From assembly GCA_028641055.1 (NCBI GenBank), contig CM054062.1, positions 171,189,715 through 171,253,714 on the forward strand: a stretch of 64,000 nucleotides of DNA. The letters are read 5' to 3'. Below are positions 21,165 to 31,772 of the stretch, piece by piece. The translations under genes and the position numbers were made by a program. Under the pieces are notes generated by a model. That model had not been told where the DNA came from and searched no databases. It worked only from the letters and a program-made list of their open reading frames with translations. Position 1 is the first letter of the stretch. Each line of letters opens with the position of its first letter. Source of the stretch: Alopecurus myosuroides (lineage: Eukaryota; Streptophyta; Magnoliopsida; Poales; Poaceae).

Positions 21165-21737
21165 TGTCGAGACATCGTAGTAGTTTTCATAGACTGGGGT
21201 GCCATGAGACTACGGTAGAGACGTGGGGTAACGGGATAGCGTAGTAACACAGAACACGGGATTTACCCAGGTTCGGTACGTCGCGACAGTACGGCGTACC
21301 TACTCCTGCACTTCTCACTATGTGGGACTAAAGCCCGTATAATAAGGTTACAATGTAAGAGAATAGATCCAGCTACTCGTCGAGGATGAACTTCCCGGCG
21401 AGTTGCGTAAGGCTTGAGCTTGAACCTAGAACCTTGGAACTAAAGGAACTTATGAAATCTATCTCCCGTCCGGCTTTATATAATAGCCGGATTAGGGCTT
21501 ACAGAACCAGAAACCTAGAAGACTACGTTTTACTTGTAACTTGGAAAGTAAGGAATCCGTCTTCTCCTCCAAGCCAGATCACGCGGGCCGTGATCCGGGT
21601 TCTTCTAGAATCCGGCTTCTGCGCGTCGGACTACTGGGCCGCCCAATGGACCTAAGCCCATTACCATGTAGGCCACCCTGGTAGTCCGGCTCTTTTGTCT
21701 ACCATCTTCTATACCCCTATTCAGTATATATCCGACA
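21165..21737 (-). repeat. Element 2 right LTR (5' LTR in sense direction)
   Basis: 573 bp, tgtcgagaca to atatccgaca. The minus-strand TATATAAA box is at 21475-21482. No difference from the left LTR was seen. Confidence 0.94.
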
Positions 21738-21742
21738 ACACT

Positions 21743-23871
21743 ACTACAAATGCAACATGCAAGGTGCAAACATGAACATAGATGGCATGAACAGATTAAG
21801 TGCATTTTTCTGGTATGAAAACATATTTTATTTGTTGGATTTGGATTTTAGATGAGCAAGTTATTAAATTGACAATTTTAAATGCATTAATTAAGAAATA
21901 GTTGTTTTCAGCAATTTAAATTATTCAAAACAGAAAACAAGGTTGATATTTGCAAAGTTTAGAGAATTTTGATTGGAAAACATATTTTACTTTTCAAATT
22001 TGGAGTTAAAATGAATTAGTTATGATTTATGCAATTAAACAATTTAAATTGAGCCGGAAGCCCAACATTTAATTTAGGAGGTTCGAGTTATTTATGTACC
22101 CACAAAAATGCAATGCAACACATGAATGAGATGCAATTTTAATTATAGTTGATATGTTATAGAAAATAGGGCATAGGTATAGGGGTTTGGGTTTGGGGTT
22201 CGCACGTTGGAAAGAGGATCGCCGGGGTCAACGCCGGAACTTCGGAACGTGGAGGAAGTAGACGAAGAAGAGGAAGTAGACGAAGTCGTCGTAGGAGGGG
22301 AAGTAGACATTCCGTTGTCGATGTAGTCGAAGTCGATGTCTTCGGGTCATAGAGGAAGTAGTCGACGTAGGCGTGGTAGTGGAAGTAGTCGACGTCGTGG
22401 ACGTAGTCGTTCCAGGGTCATCGTCATGGAGGTAGTCGTTCACGCCGTAGAGGAAGTAGTCGTTCTCGAATCACGCGGTCATCGTCGTCGAAGTAGTCGT
22501 AGTAGTCGTGGGCGATCCGCAACATCGTTGTCTTCGAGGTTGGTGGCGGACATGTCGGTCCCGATCTTCACGGCACGCACGAAGGCGGCCAACGCAAAGA
22601 GAACACGACGAAGGCGATGTAGTCGTTCACAGTTCGTCGAGGGAGTAGTCGTGGTCGAGGTGCTTGTCGCATCGGGTAGTAATCTTGGCGGTTCCGGTGC
22701 TCGGACTTGGCGACGAAGTACGGGTTGGGGTCGATCTTGTCGCCGGGAATTTTTGTCGGGGTCACCTAGACGCGCCCAAAAGCGGCCACCACAAAGCCGA
22801 AGCGACAACGGGCATGGCGCACAGCCACGGGAGCAACACAGATAGGCGGCGGGACACCGAGGCCCTTGCGGTCATTTCGTCAAACACTTGTCGGCCGGTG
22901 CAAGGCCAGGGCGGAGAACGAGCCTGCGGGCGCGTCTGCTCGGGAGGAGGCGAGGTCGAGGCGTGGGAGCTGCTGTCGGATTTCCTTGCGTTCCACCGGT
23001 GGAACCCGCGGGTGGCCAAGTGCCGCCGCGTGTCCGGCGTGCCGCGCGCGCCTGGGTGCGTGCGCTACTGCGAGGGCGAGCGACGGGAGGCTCCTGGTGG
23101 CTCTCCTCTGCGTCGAAGGGAGGGGAAAGGGGAGGCGACGGCCGGCGCTGGAGGGCAGCCGTGGTGGTGCTGGGCGCGGGGCGCTGCCCTTGTCGACGGG
23201 GACGGCGCCGGGGTGGAGCTCGGCGACGGGAAGAGGAGGGCGGAGGGAGCTCGGTCGCAGGGAAGAGGAAGGGAGGCGCCGGCGACGGGGGCGCAGCAGC
23301 GGCGACGCCATGGAAAGGGAGGCGGAGGTGGGAGGCGACCGGCGGCGGGGCATGGCCTCCTGGCCATGGCGAGCGAGGAAGGCTGGCGGCGCTCGCTCGG
23401 GAGGAGGCAGGAGATTGGGGCTGGGGTTCGATCGATGGATTCCTTCTTTTTTTTTCTTCTTCCGTACGGTGTGCGTGCGTTGCGTGCGCCTGGGTGTCGT
23501 GTGCGTGTGGTGTTGTGTGTGTTGCGTGCGTGCGTGGGCTCTGTATGGATTAGGTGTGGTGTTGTGTGCGTGCGTGAGTGCAGCCTGGGTGCGTGAGGGT
23601 GTGTGCGTTAGGTGTACGTGTGGAGTTAGGTGGGCTAGGGTTTGGTGGTGGGCTGGCCTGGTTAGGCTGGCCTGCCACCCAAAATATTTTTTTTTTGTTT
23701 ATTTATTTTTCAGGTAATAAGAGAAGTGATTTAGGGATTTAGAAAAGAGATTTTTAACCATTAAAAATATTGTAGAAAATAGTTTTATCGATGCCATGTG
23801 ATATGATGCATGACGATGCAAAAGAGAAAACAACAACCAAGACTAATTAAGGAAAAACCCCGGGCGTTACA
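21743..23871 (-). repeat. Outer element left LTR, segment 3 of 3
   Basis: 2129 bp collinear with 26322-28450. It holds an AT-rich part, an imperfect gaagtagtcg/cgtagtcg low-complexity block (about 22244-22520), a very GC-rich part with overlapping ORFs on both strands (22660-23450), a TG/CG-rich tract (23465-23620) and the terminal ccccgggcgttaca. The ORFs are judged incidental. Confidence 0.93.
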
Positions 23872-24346
23872 GCCGACACCACTAACAAGGGGATTGCGCC
23901 CTCGCAATCCACCAAAGCCAAGAGAGAGGAAGAAGCCGGACTATCGAGTCTTCGTGCTCCACGTGAATCTTCTCGACACCACTAACAAGAGATTCTTGCT
24001 CGGAGTGGCGACGATGTTCTTCCACCAGGAATCTTCCGATGATCGAACCTATTAGGTTAAGGGCTCAGAAAACGTCCACCCACGTAGGATCCTAACACTT
24101 TGAAAGATTGAGTACGAGAGTAGACTCCAAAACAAATAAGATGGAAGGGGAAATAGAATAGAGATAAGGAGAAAACAAGAATCCTATTGAGATGTTTTCC
24201 AAAATAGTTTAGCAGAAATAGTTTTTGACACTCTAGAATCAACGACCGTTAGCGAGGTTATCCTACAGGCTTTGCGGACCCGTTGCTTCGATAACCATTC
24301 GTATCAAAACAATATCGGGAATCGGAAACCATGCTCTGATACCATT
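23872..24346 (-). mobile_element. 475-bp interior of the outer element
   Basis: This is the whole internal region between two 4.1-kb LTRs. It has no gag or pol motif and only short chance ORFs. A 16-bp motif (cgacaccactaacaag) occurs at 23874 and again near 23975. No clear polypurine tract adjoins the left LTR on the minus strand, so part of the interior, including the tract, may have been deleted or be atypical. Confidence 0.85.
24331..24344 (-). other. tRNA-Met primer binding site of the outer element
   Basis: The minus strand reads TGGTATCAGAGCAT two bases inside the LTR, the classical initiator-Met primer site of plant LTR elements. It shows the element is minus-sense. Confidence 0.9.
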
Positions 24347-27300
24347 TGTGACGCCCCGGGATCGGGCACTATGCAGATTTCAGCATTCCCGCCAAATCCG
24401 CATAATAACCGATTCCAGGTTGCCACTTGTGATAACATTACAACAGTTCACGAATAATCCACAACAACAGAAGAGATTTATACAAGACGACTCAAACGAG
24501 TCGAGAATACAACTGATACAACACAAAGATCCAAATACCAGCGGAAGAAACAACATAGCATCCGGCTACGGACAAGATACAAATTGGACTAAGAGTCCTG
24601 AAGATAACCGAGAGCGTCCAATCCCTGCCCAGGCCAAGCCGAAGGGATTCCCAAGCTAACGTCGTCAGACTTCAAACCTGTTGACTGCAATGTTGAATAT
24701 GCAGCCACGAAAATGAATTCGTGGGTCAGTACGGTTAAGTACTGGCAAGGGGATAAAAACCCATACTCACAAAATACCGGCGTAACCAGTCATCACAAGA
24801 TACAAATACTTTGGGTTCAACGGAAAGGAAGGGATTATTGCAAAGAAGCGGCAGCGGGCTGCACTAACCAACTACAGAAACACACTACAACTTCCGGCTA
24901 ACAGAAAGAAGATAAGATCGCGTATTGTAACCAACTGAAAGAAACTCCAAACAAACCCATCCAATGTTACCCCCTACTAAGGAAGCAACCCAAGGATTAC
25001 TCACACAGTTGATTAGGGTGAAGTCAGGTTATTGTGACAATAAACCTATTACTAGTCAAGATTAGCATTAGTTAGGTGTAAGTTGTTCTGAGTACTTGTT
25101 AGCCAGTACTTTCACCAAGTCGTCACATAACCGCGGACAACACGGCTTCTCGAGAAGATTTATCCCTGCAGGGTGTGCTCCAGTACCCGTACACACTCGA
25201 GCCACCAACTAAAACTCAGGTTGGCTCGACACGACCCAAACCGTCTCTACAACCCATCCTAGGAGCCACGGAGCTATAAGGTCCCAGCCACGCAGCCGAA
25301 TACTCAGCGCAGGTGTGCAAAACTCCCGCAGGACACAACACCCTGGCACTACAGGCCTCGCCCTATATGCATCATCATCATCATCAGTAACCATGGGTGA
25401 TCAACCCATTATGCAAGGAGCAAATGGAACACCCGAACTAAGTGTGGCAATTCGGACAAGCTGCAGATCAGGTCTAAGTCGAGGGGGGTTCCATACCACC
25501 ACCCGGATGCGGTGAGCACGCTCATCATGGATCAGTAGACAAGACTCTTTTCCTAATTAAGTTCGACACTAGCAGGCTTCAAAACCCTAACCCGGGCCTC
25601 CTGCCGGTGCCTTAACATCAAATTATTATTGCCCAAAACATTAACATGTTGTTGATTGAATTGAAACCCAACTATCAACTAAACAGGTGATAGGACAAAA
25701 GACAACAGGACTCGAGCGCAAAGAAACCTAAGCATGCAGCTACGACATGAGGGCCAACAGGGTAAACAAACAACGGTTAATAGGAAGTGGAAGGAAAGGC
25801 TATATCATGGCTGCAAGGTAACATATAATGGGATCGAGACTCAAGCATCGAATCAAAGGCTAGCATAAGAACAACGGAAAGAATCGGTAACAAGTGAGGA
25901 AAGACAAAACGGATAGCAAGTGAGTATACTTGCCTGAGATCCAGCAAGGTAGAGGTACATCCGCAGAACTTGTCGTTGCTCACATCATCTCAACGTCCTA
26001 TCCGCGAAGAATCAACGAACTAAAAGAAACACCGGATGCAACAATTACTACTACGGCAAAAGATCCAGCATGATCCTATTTTATATGCATGACATGGCAA
26101 GATGCAACAGGGGAAAACAACTTAATCAATTTAATCGGAGCCGGAGTACGGAGAAATAGGAATTGGTTCAAGTTGTTTAGCTAACCATCAAGTTAAATGT
26201 TGTTTAGCATGGAAAACAGTAAATAGGTGAGTTAAGCAATATTAAATGGAATAGGGCAACAATTGAATTAAATACCCCAACACATTCCATATTTATTTAT
26301 TAGCTGAACATACATAACACTACTACAAATGCAACATGCAAGGTGCAAACATGAACATGGATGGCATGAACAGATTAAGTGCATTTTTCTGGTATGAAAA
26401 CATATTTTATTTGTTGGATTTGGATTTTAGATGAGCAAGTTATTAAATTGACAATTTTAAATGCATTAATTAAGAAATAGTTGTTTTCAGCAATTTAAAT
26501 TATTCAAAACAGAAAACAAAGTTGATATTTGCAAAGTTTAGAGAATTTTGATTGGAAAACATATTTTACTTTTTAAATTTGGAGTTAAAATGAATTAGTT
26601 ATGATTTATGCAATTAAACAATTTAAATTGAGCCGGAAGCCCAACATTTAATTTAGGAGGTTCGAGTTATTTATGTACCCACAAAAATGCAATGCAACAC
26701 ATGAATGAGATGCAATTTTAATTATAGTTGATATGTTATAGAAAATAGGGCATATGTATAGGGGTTTGGGTTTGGGGTTCGCACGTTGGAAAGAGGATCG
26801 CCGGGGTCAACGCCGGAACTTCGGAACGTGGAGGAAGTAGACGAAGAAGAGGAAGTAGACGAAGTCGTCGTAGGAGGGGAAGTAGACATTCCGTTGTCGA
26901 TGTAGTCGAAGTCGATGTCTTCGGGTCATAGAGGAAGTAGTCGACGTAGGCGTGGTAGTGGAAGTAGTCGACGTCGTGGACGTAGTCGTTCCAGGGTCAT
27001 CGTCATGGAGGTAGTCGTTCACGCCGTAGAGGAAGTAGTCGTTCTCGAATCACGCGGTCATCGTCGTCGAAGTAGTCGTAGTAGTCGTGGGCGATCCGCA
27101 ACATCGTTGTCTTCGAGGTTGGTGGCGGACATGTCGGTCCCGATCTTCACGGCACGCACGAAGGCGGCCAACGCAAAGCGAACACGACGAAGGCGATGTA
27201 GTCGTTCACAGTTCGTCGAGGGAGTAGTCGTGGTCGAGGTGCTTGTCGCATCGGGTAGTAATCTTGGCGGTTCCGGTGCTCGGACTTGGCGACGAAGTAC

Positions 27301-28450
27301 GGGTTGGGGTCGATCTTGTCGCCGGGAATTTTTGTCGGGGTCACCTAGACGCGCCCAAAAGCGGCCACCACAAAGCCGAAGCGACAACGGGCATGGCGCA
27401 CAGCCACGGGAGCAACACAGATAGGCGGCGGGACACCGAGGCCCTTGCGGTCATTTCGTCAAACACTTGTCGGCCGGTGCAAGGCCAGGGCGGAGAACGA
27501 GCCTGCGGGCGCGTCTGCTCGGGAGGAGGCGAGGTCGAGGCGTGGGAGCTGCTGTCGGATTTCCTTGCGTTCCACCGGTGGAACCCGCGGGTGGCCAAGT
27601 GCCGCCGCGTGTCCGGCGTGCCGCGCGCGCCTGGGTGCGTGCGCTACTGCGAGGGCGAGCGACGGGAGGCTCCTGGTGGCTCTCCTCTGCGTCGAAGGGA
27701 GGGGAAAGGGGAGGCGACGGCCGGCGCTGGAGGGCAGCCGTGGTGGTGCTGGGCGCGGGGCGCTGCCCTTGTCGACGGGGACGGCGCCGGGGTGGAGCTC
27801 GGCGACGGGAAGAGGAGGGCGGAGGGAGCTCGGTCGCAGGGAAGAGGAAGGGAGGCGCCGGCGACGGGGGCGCAGCAGCGGCGACGCCATGGAAAGGGAG
27901 GCGGAGGTGGGAGGCGACCGGCGGCGGGGCATGGCCTCCTGGCCATGGCGAGCGAGGAAGGCTGGCGGCGCTCGCTCGGGAGGAGGCAGGAGATTGGGGC
28001 TGGGGTTCGATCGATGGATTCCTTCTTTTTTTTTCTTCTTCCGTGGGGTGTGCGTGCGTTGCGTGCGCCTGGGTGTCGTGTGCGTGTGGTGTTGTGTGTG
28101 TTGCGTGCGTGCGTGGGCTCTGTATGGATTAGGTGTGGTGTTGTGTGCGTGCGTGAGTGCAGCCTGGGTGCGTGAGGGTGTGTGCGTTAGGTGTACGTGT
28201 GGAGTTAGGTGGGCTAGGGTTTGGTGGTGGGCTGGCCTGGTTAGGCTGGCCTGCCACCCAAAATATTTTTTTTTTGTTTATTTATTTTTCAGGTAATAAG
28301 AGAAGTGATTTAGGGATTTAGAAAAGAGATTTTTAACCATTAAAAATATTGTAGAAAATAGTTTTATCGATGCCATGTGATATGATGCATGACGATGCAA
28401 AAGAGAAAACAACAACCAAGACTAATTAAGGAAAAACCCCGGGCGTTACA
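24347..28450 (-). repeat. Outer element right LTR, uninterrupted (4104 bp)
   Basis: This is the intact partner of the split left LTR and the empty-site reference for both nested insertions (aggac at 25692-25696, acact at 26317-26321). Ends are tgtgacgcccc and gggcgttaca, with near-inverted termini. The GC-rich ORFs at 27243-28296 duplicate those in the left LTR and overlap on both strands. Confidence 0.94.
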
Positions 28451-28697
28451 TCAAGATCAAGGTAGCTCCAGCGTCTAAGATCTCAGCAGGTGGATCACCG
28501 CGAGTCGGAGGAAAGTTCTGGGCCTTGGAGGATCTAGATCCCGAGGTTTCGGACGCGGGTGAGGACACCGATCTCACAAAGGTGAGTTCGTCTTATTTGC
28601 TTGAATGTCTAACACCGGATCAAGTGTCTGGTTCGGTGCTCGGTTCTGATCAACGCAGGTACACGAAGAAGATGGCGAAACGGAGTCTTCAACGGAG

Positions 28698-31600
28698 ATG
28701 CGCCTTGGAATGCTCGTCGCCGATCTCGCCGGTGGATTCGACGCCGACGAAATCTGCGCGTATCAAGGTATTGAAACTCCCTCCGTTCCCCCTTCCTCTT
28801 TTCCTCCTGAGGAAAGCCCCTTCCCGTGGGTGGAAGTTCGCCGCCGGCGAATCTCGACTGCGAGCGGGAGTTTGAACCTCGAGGTGCGTGATCGCCGTTG
28901 TGGTCTGAATCGCAGTGGGTCGGGCCAGCGGAAAGGACCAATCGCCGATCGGTCTGGCTGCATGGGCCATGCACGAGTCGGTCGCGTTTGTACGAAGGGA
29001 AAGGTTCCGCCCGAGTCCAGACTACGTCGGTTTCTAGGGTTCTCCTGGAAACGCTCTACTGCCGCGAGTGCTGAGATCGTCATGGCGAATAGAGGAGGTG
29101 GCCGAGCCGGGGGGGAGTTCGCCGCTGCTGGTCGCGGTGGAGCTCAACCACGGATCCTGGAGGCTGGTGAAGGTAGCGGGACGGCGGGGATTCCTTCGAT
29201 CACCGTCGGCACCATTGCTGGGGGGCCGGTGCAGGATGCGGCCGCGGTTGCTGGACAGCGGCAGGGAGTTTTTGCTTTTAATGCTGGGCGAGGCAACAAT
29301 GTTTACCGAGGGAATCATCATCAAGGGGGATACAGAGGAAGGCAGCGCTATGAACAACAGGGAAGAGGTCCGTTTGGCCGTGGCCGCGGCGGATACCAGG
29401 GACAACGCCAATACCCGAGGCAGGTGCAACAAAGATACATCCCAGTGGTACCTGCGCAGGGAGTAGGAAGTAACCAGCAAGGGGCTCATGATGTGCAAGT
29501 GAGGCAACCTGCTGTGGTTGCCACCGTGGCTGCACAAGCTTCTTCTGCGGGTGGTAATGGTGCTTTGGGTGCTGGTAATGGGCTAGTGCAGCAACATAAC
29601 GTGCAGCGAGTAACTGCTCAGCAGGTGGCTATGGCAGTTGCGAGTGCGGCTCCGAAGAAGAACAAGGTTGATCAGATGAAATACTTTAGGTGTGGGGTAG
29701 CAGGCCATCTTCTGAACGACTGCCCTGCTCCTATCTGTGAAATCTGCAAGTCTGTCGAGCATGTGACTAATAATTGTCCCCTGTTGTTAGCTCCAAAACC
29801 ACATCCAATTATGTATGGATATGCTCATGATGAGTTGACTTTCTTTGGACTGCCATTGTCGGAGCATTACAAACCAAAGGTGATAAATGCAAAAATGGCA
29901 TCAATTGTGGTGTCAAAGGGGGAGATGACTATCCCACAGATTATCACTCAGTTGCAGAGGTTGGTGCCTACGGAGAATTTCATTTGGCGTGTGTCTCAGG
30001 AGGGACATAATGTTTTCAAGGTACAATTTCCATCAAAAGTTGAACTAGACCGTTTAAAAATCTTTGGTGCTTTTCGTGTGCCGAGAAGTGATTGTGAGAT
30101 GGTCTTTGATTCTTGGACACGGAGGATTAAGCCTATTGAGACACTCCCGGAGTTTTGGGTCCGTGTTTCTGGTGTCCCTGAAGATCGTTTGGAGGATTTT
30201 TTGGCTCTTTGGTCCATTGGGTTTATGCTTGGTAAAACATCAAAGGTGGACATGGCTTATACTAGGACACATGGTGTTCTTCGTATTAGGGTGGGCTGCC
30301 TTGATTACACGAAAATCCCACACAATTATCCGATGTTTATTCATGGTGGCATTTATGAGCTTATCTTTGAGGTGGAGGGAGAGGATGTTTCGGTTGAGGA
30401 GGATGTGGAGATGACCGATCCTAATGTGGACAAAGATGATGATGATGGGATTCTTGATGATTTTACCGATGCCCTAGCTAACACCTCACTCAACAACTCT
30501 AGTGCTAACGAGAGTAAGACTGATGAGCCTATGTTGGATACTCAGAATACTAGTTCTAATGGGCCAGGGGGTGCTGTTGCAAGGAAAACCGGGGTGGTAT
30601 TCTCTCCTTCGGTTCTGAAATCTTTCCAACGTGCTCGTGATGAGTTGAGGTCTATTTTTGTACACTCGGTTGACAAGGAAGAGGAGGGGCCGGTGGATGT
30701 TTCTACGGGTACTCATGCTGAGACCGTGCGTGTTGCTTTGGACACGGAAGTACGTGTTGTGACGTACACGCATGCCGCGGAAAAACTGTCAGCTCCTTCA
30801 CCATTGATATCCGTTCCTCCTGGTTCACCGACGGCAGAAACATCTCTGCCGGCTGCCTGTTCTGTGCGTGTTTCTGCTGCCCGGCAGCGGAATTCGCCAG
30901 TTTCCCTGTCGTGGGCTGCTGCGGTAACGCCAACTGCTGTTGCCGCATCGCCAAATGCGGCGATTTCTCTGTCGTCGCTGCCGTGTGCACAGCCACGGTC
31001 TTCTTGCATGGAAGGGATGGAGGGCTTGACAATGGCAGATCAAGCCATGCATGAGCAGCAGGGACGAGGGGTGGATGACGAGCATGCTGATGCTCGTGTG
31101 ATCAGCTTGGCGCCAACCTTGTCGGTACGGATCCCAAATAGTTCGGTGACTATGACTCCAAAGAAGATGACTGCAGCTATACCGGAGGGGGACATGACAC
31201 ATGGTGCCTATGTGTCTACACCACTATCCAAAAATGTGGGACCTTCAAAGGAGGAGGTCGTGGCGTTCGGTGGTATACAGGAGCCTGAGAGTGCGGGTCT
31301 TTGTTCGAGTGCACGGTTGCGCGCACAACCTGACGCCGACACACCTGTCTCGGAGAGGGCTGCTCGGATTGCGGCGCAACGAGACATCCACTTCTCAGGT
31401 AATTTACCGCGTTCTTTTACATTAATGCCCACTGTTCATATTGTTGATTTCGCATCTAAATTAGGTGTGTCTTTGGGTAACAATAGTTCGGATATCATTG
31501 AGTCTGTTAATTCTATTAAGAAATTAAAAACTGCTAGACAATTAGTTTTTCTTGAAAATAATCTTAATGCGGAGTCCAATGAGATAGCGGTGCCTATGTC

Positions 31601-31769
31601 TTCATCACTGGATGAGGAGGCCCATGAAGTAGAGGATGAGGGGTTAGGGGATTTGGAAACTTTATCACATTATGTGAAGACCACACGATCCCGTAAAAAG
31701 AAGGGTAGTGCATCCTCTAAACCCAAAAGAAGAAGTACTCGGTTAAAAGCTATTAGTCATAATAATTAA
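28698..31769 (+). CDS. LINE ORF1: nucleic-acid-binding protein with DUF4283-like domain and zinc knuckles
   Basis: LINE ORF1 proteins coat the LINE RNA and travel with it to the target. The frame is open for 1023 codons from an ATG at 28698; the more usual start may be the ATG at 29082 (895 aa, MANRGGG...). Next come a Gly/Gln-rich N-terminus (GRGRGGYQGQRQ), a knuckle pair near 29680-29780 and a DUF4283-like domain at about 29840-30380. The second knuckle is a full C-x2-C-x4-H-x4-C; the first has Tyr in place of its first Cys. An acidic stretch and a long Ser/Pro/Ala-rich tail complete it. TAA is followed after one codon by the ORF2 ATG. The frame also appears to join the upstream frame through a possible 77-bp intron (28582-28658). 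No inactivating stop is seen. Confidence 0.8.
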   Translation: MRLGMLVADLAGGFDADEICAYQGIETPSVPPSSFPPEESPFPWVEVRRRRISTASGSLNLEVRDRRCGLNRSGSGQRKGPIADRSGCMGHARVGRVCTKGKVPPESRLRRFLGFSWKRSTAASAEIVMANRGGGRAGGEFAAAGRGGAQPRILEAGEGSGTAGIPSITVGTIAGGPVQDAAAVAGQRQGVFAFNAGRGNNVYRGNHHQGGYRGRQRYEQQGRGPFGRGRGGYQGQRQYPRQVQQRYIPVVPAQGVGSNQQGAHDVQVRQPAVVATVAAQASSAGGNGALGAGNGLVQQHNVQRVTAQQVAMAVASAAPKKNKVDQMKYFRCGVAGHLLNDCPAPICEICKSVEHVTNNCPLLLAPKPHPIMYGYAHDELTFFGLPLSEHYKPKVINAKMASIVVSKGEMTIPQIITQLQRLVPTENFIWRVSQEGHNVFKVQFPSKVELDRLKIFGAFRVPRSDCEMVFDSWTRRIKPIETLPEFWVRVSGVPEDRLEDFLALWSIGFMLGKTSKVDMAYTRTHGVLRIRVGCLDYTKIPHNYPMFIHGGIYELIFEVEGEDVSVEEDVEMTDPNVDKDDDDGILDDFTDALANTSLNNSSANESKTDEPMLDTQNTSSNGPGGAVARKTGVVFSPSVLKSFQRARDELRSIFVHSVDKEEEGPVDVSTGTHAETVRVALDTEVRVVTYTHAAEKLSAPSPLISVPPGSPTAETSLPAACSVRVSAARQRNSPVSLSWAAAVTPTAVAASPNAAISLSSLPCAQPRSSCMEGMEGLTMADQAMHEQQGRGVDDEHADARVISLAPTLSVRIPNSSVTMTPKKMTAAIPEGDMTHGAYVSTPLSKNVGPSKEEVVAFGGIQEPESAGLCSSARLRAQPDADTPVSERAARIAAQRDIHFSGNLPRSFTLMPTVHIVDFASKLGVSLGNNSSDIIESVNSIKKLKTARQLVFLENNLNAESNEIAVPMSSSLDEEAHEVEDEGLGDLETLSHYVKTTRSRKKKGSASSKPKRRSTRLKAISHNN

Positions 31770-31772
31770 TCA

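Larger units (their letters stand above)
11853..21737 (-). mobile_element. Nested Gypsy element 2 (same family as element 1, intact gag-protease and antisense gene)
   Basis: This is a 9885-bp element of the same family and orientation as element 1. The two are separate insertions because each has its own target duplication. LTRs (11853-12425 and 21165-21737) are 573 bp and look identical. The gag-protease frame is open, RT is in phase behind the same TAG codon, and the antisense gene splices into one open frame. Pol stops after the RT thumb; no RNase H or integrase follows. It is therefore non-autonomous but otherwise fresh, and is the better reference copy. Confidence 0.94.
20..28450 (-). 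mobile_element. Outer LTR retrotransposon with huge LTRs and a tiny non-coding interior (LARD-like), host of two nested elements
   Basis: The element begins tgtgacgcccc and ends gggcgttaca, with TSD tcaag on both sides. A tRNA-Met type primer site on the minus strand next to the right LTR shows that it is minus-sense. Each LTR is 4104 bp: the left is 20-1369 plus 11228-11852 plus 21743-23871, the right is 24347-28450. The interior (23872-24346) is only 475 bp and has no credible coding sequence, so the element cannot encode its own movement. By eye the two LTRs differ at about twenty positions (roughly 0.5 percent), which makes it a young insertion. It shares an LTR block with the chromovirus at 47225-60087, so a Tekay-type chromovirus is the likely source of its enzymes; that is inference. 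Confidence 0.93.

Noticed and set aside
1370..21737. Tandem segmental duplication as the origin of the two similar Gypsy elements
   Set aside because: Each copy has its own distinct 5-bp target duplication, and the sequence between them is unique LTR sequence present once in the intact partner.
22664..23717. Overlapping ORFs of 221-310 codons in the GC-rich part of the outer LTR (repeated at 27243-28296)
   Set aside because: They overlap in several frames on both strands, have no domain, have only low-complexity Arg/Gly composition, and lie within an LTR; high GC lowers stop frequency.
24057..24242. 61-codon minus-strand ORF in the 475-bp interior as a coding remnant
   Set aside because: Hydrophobic, domain-free and short; nothing resembles gag or pol.
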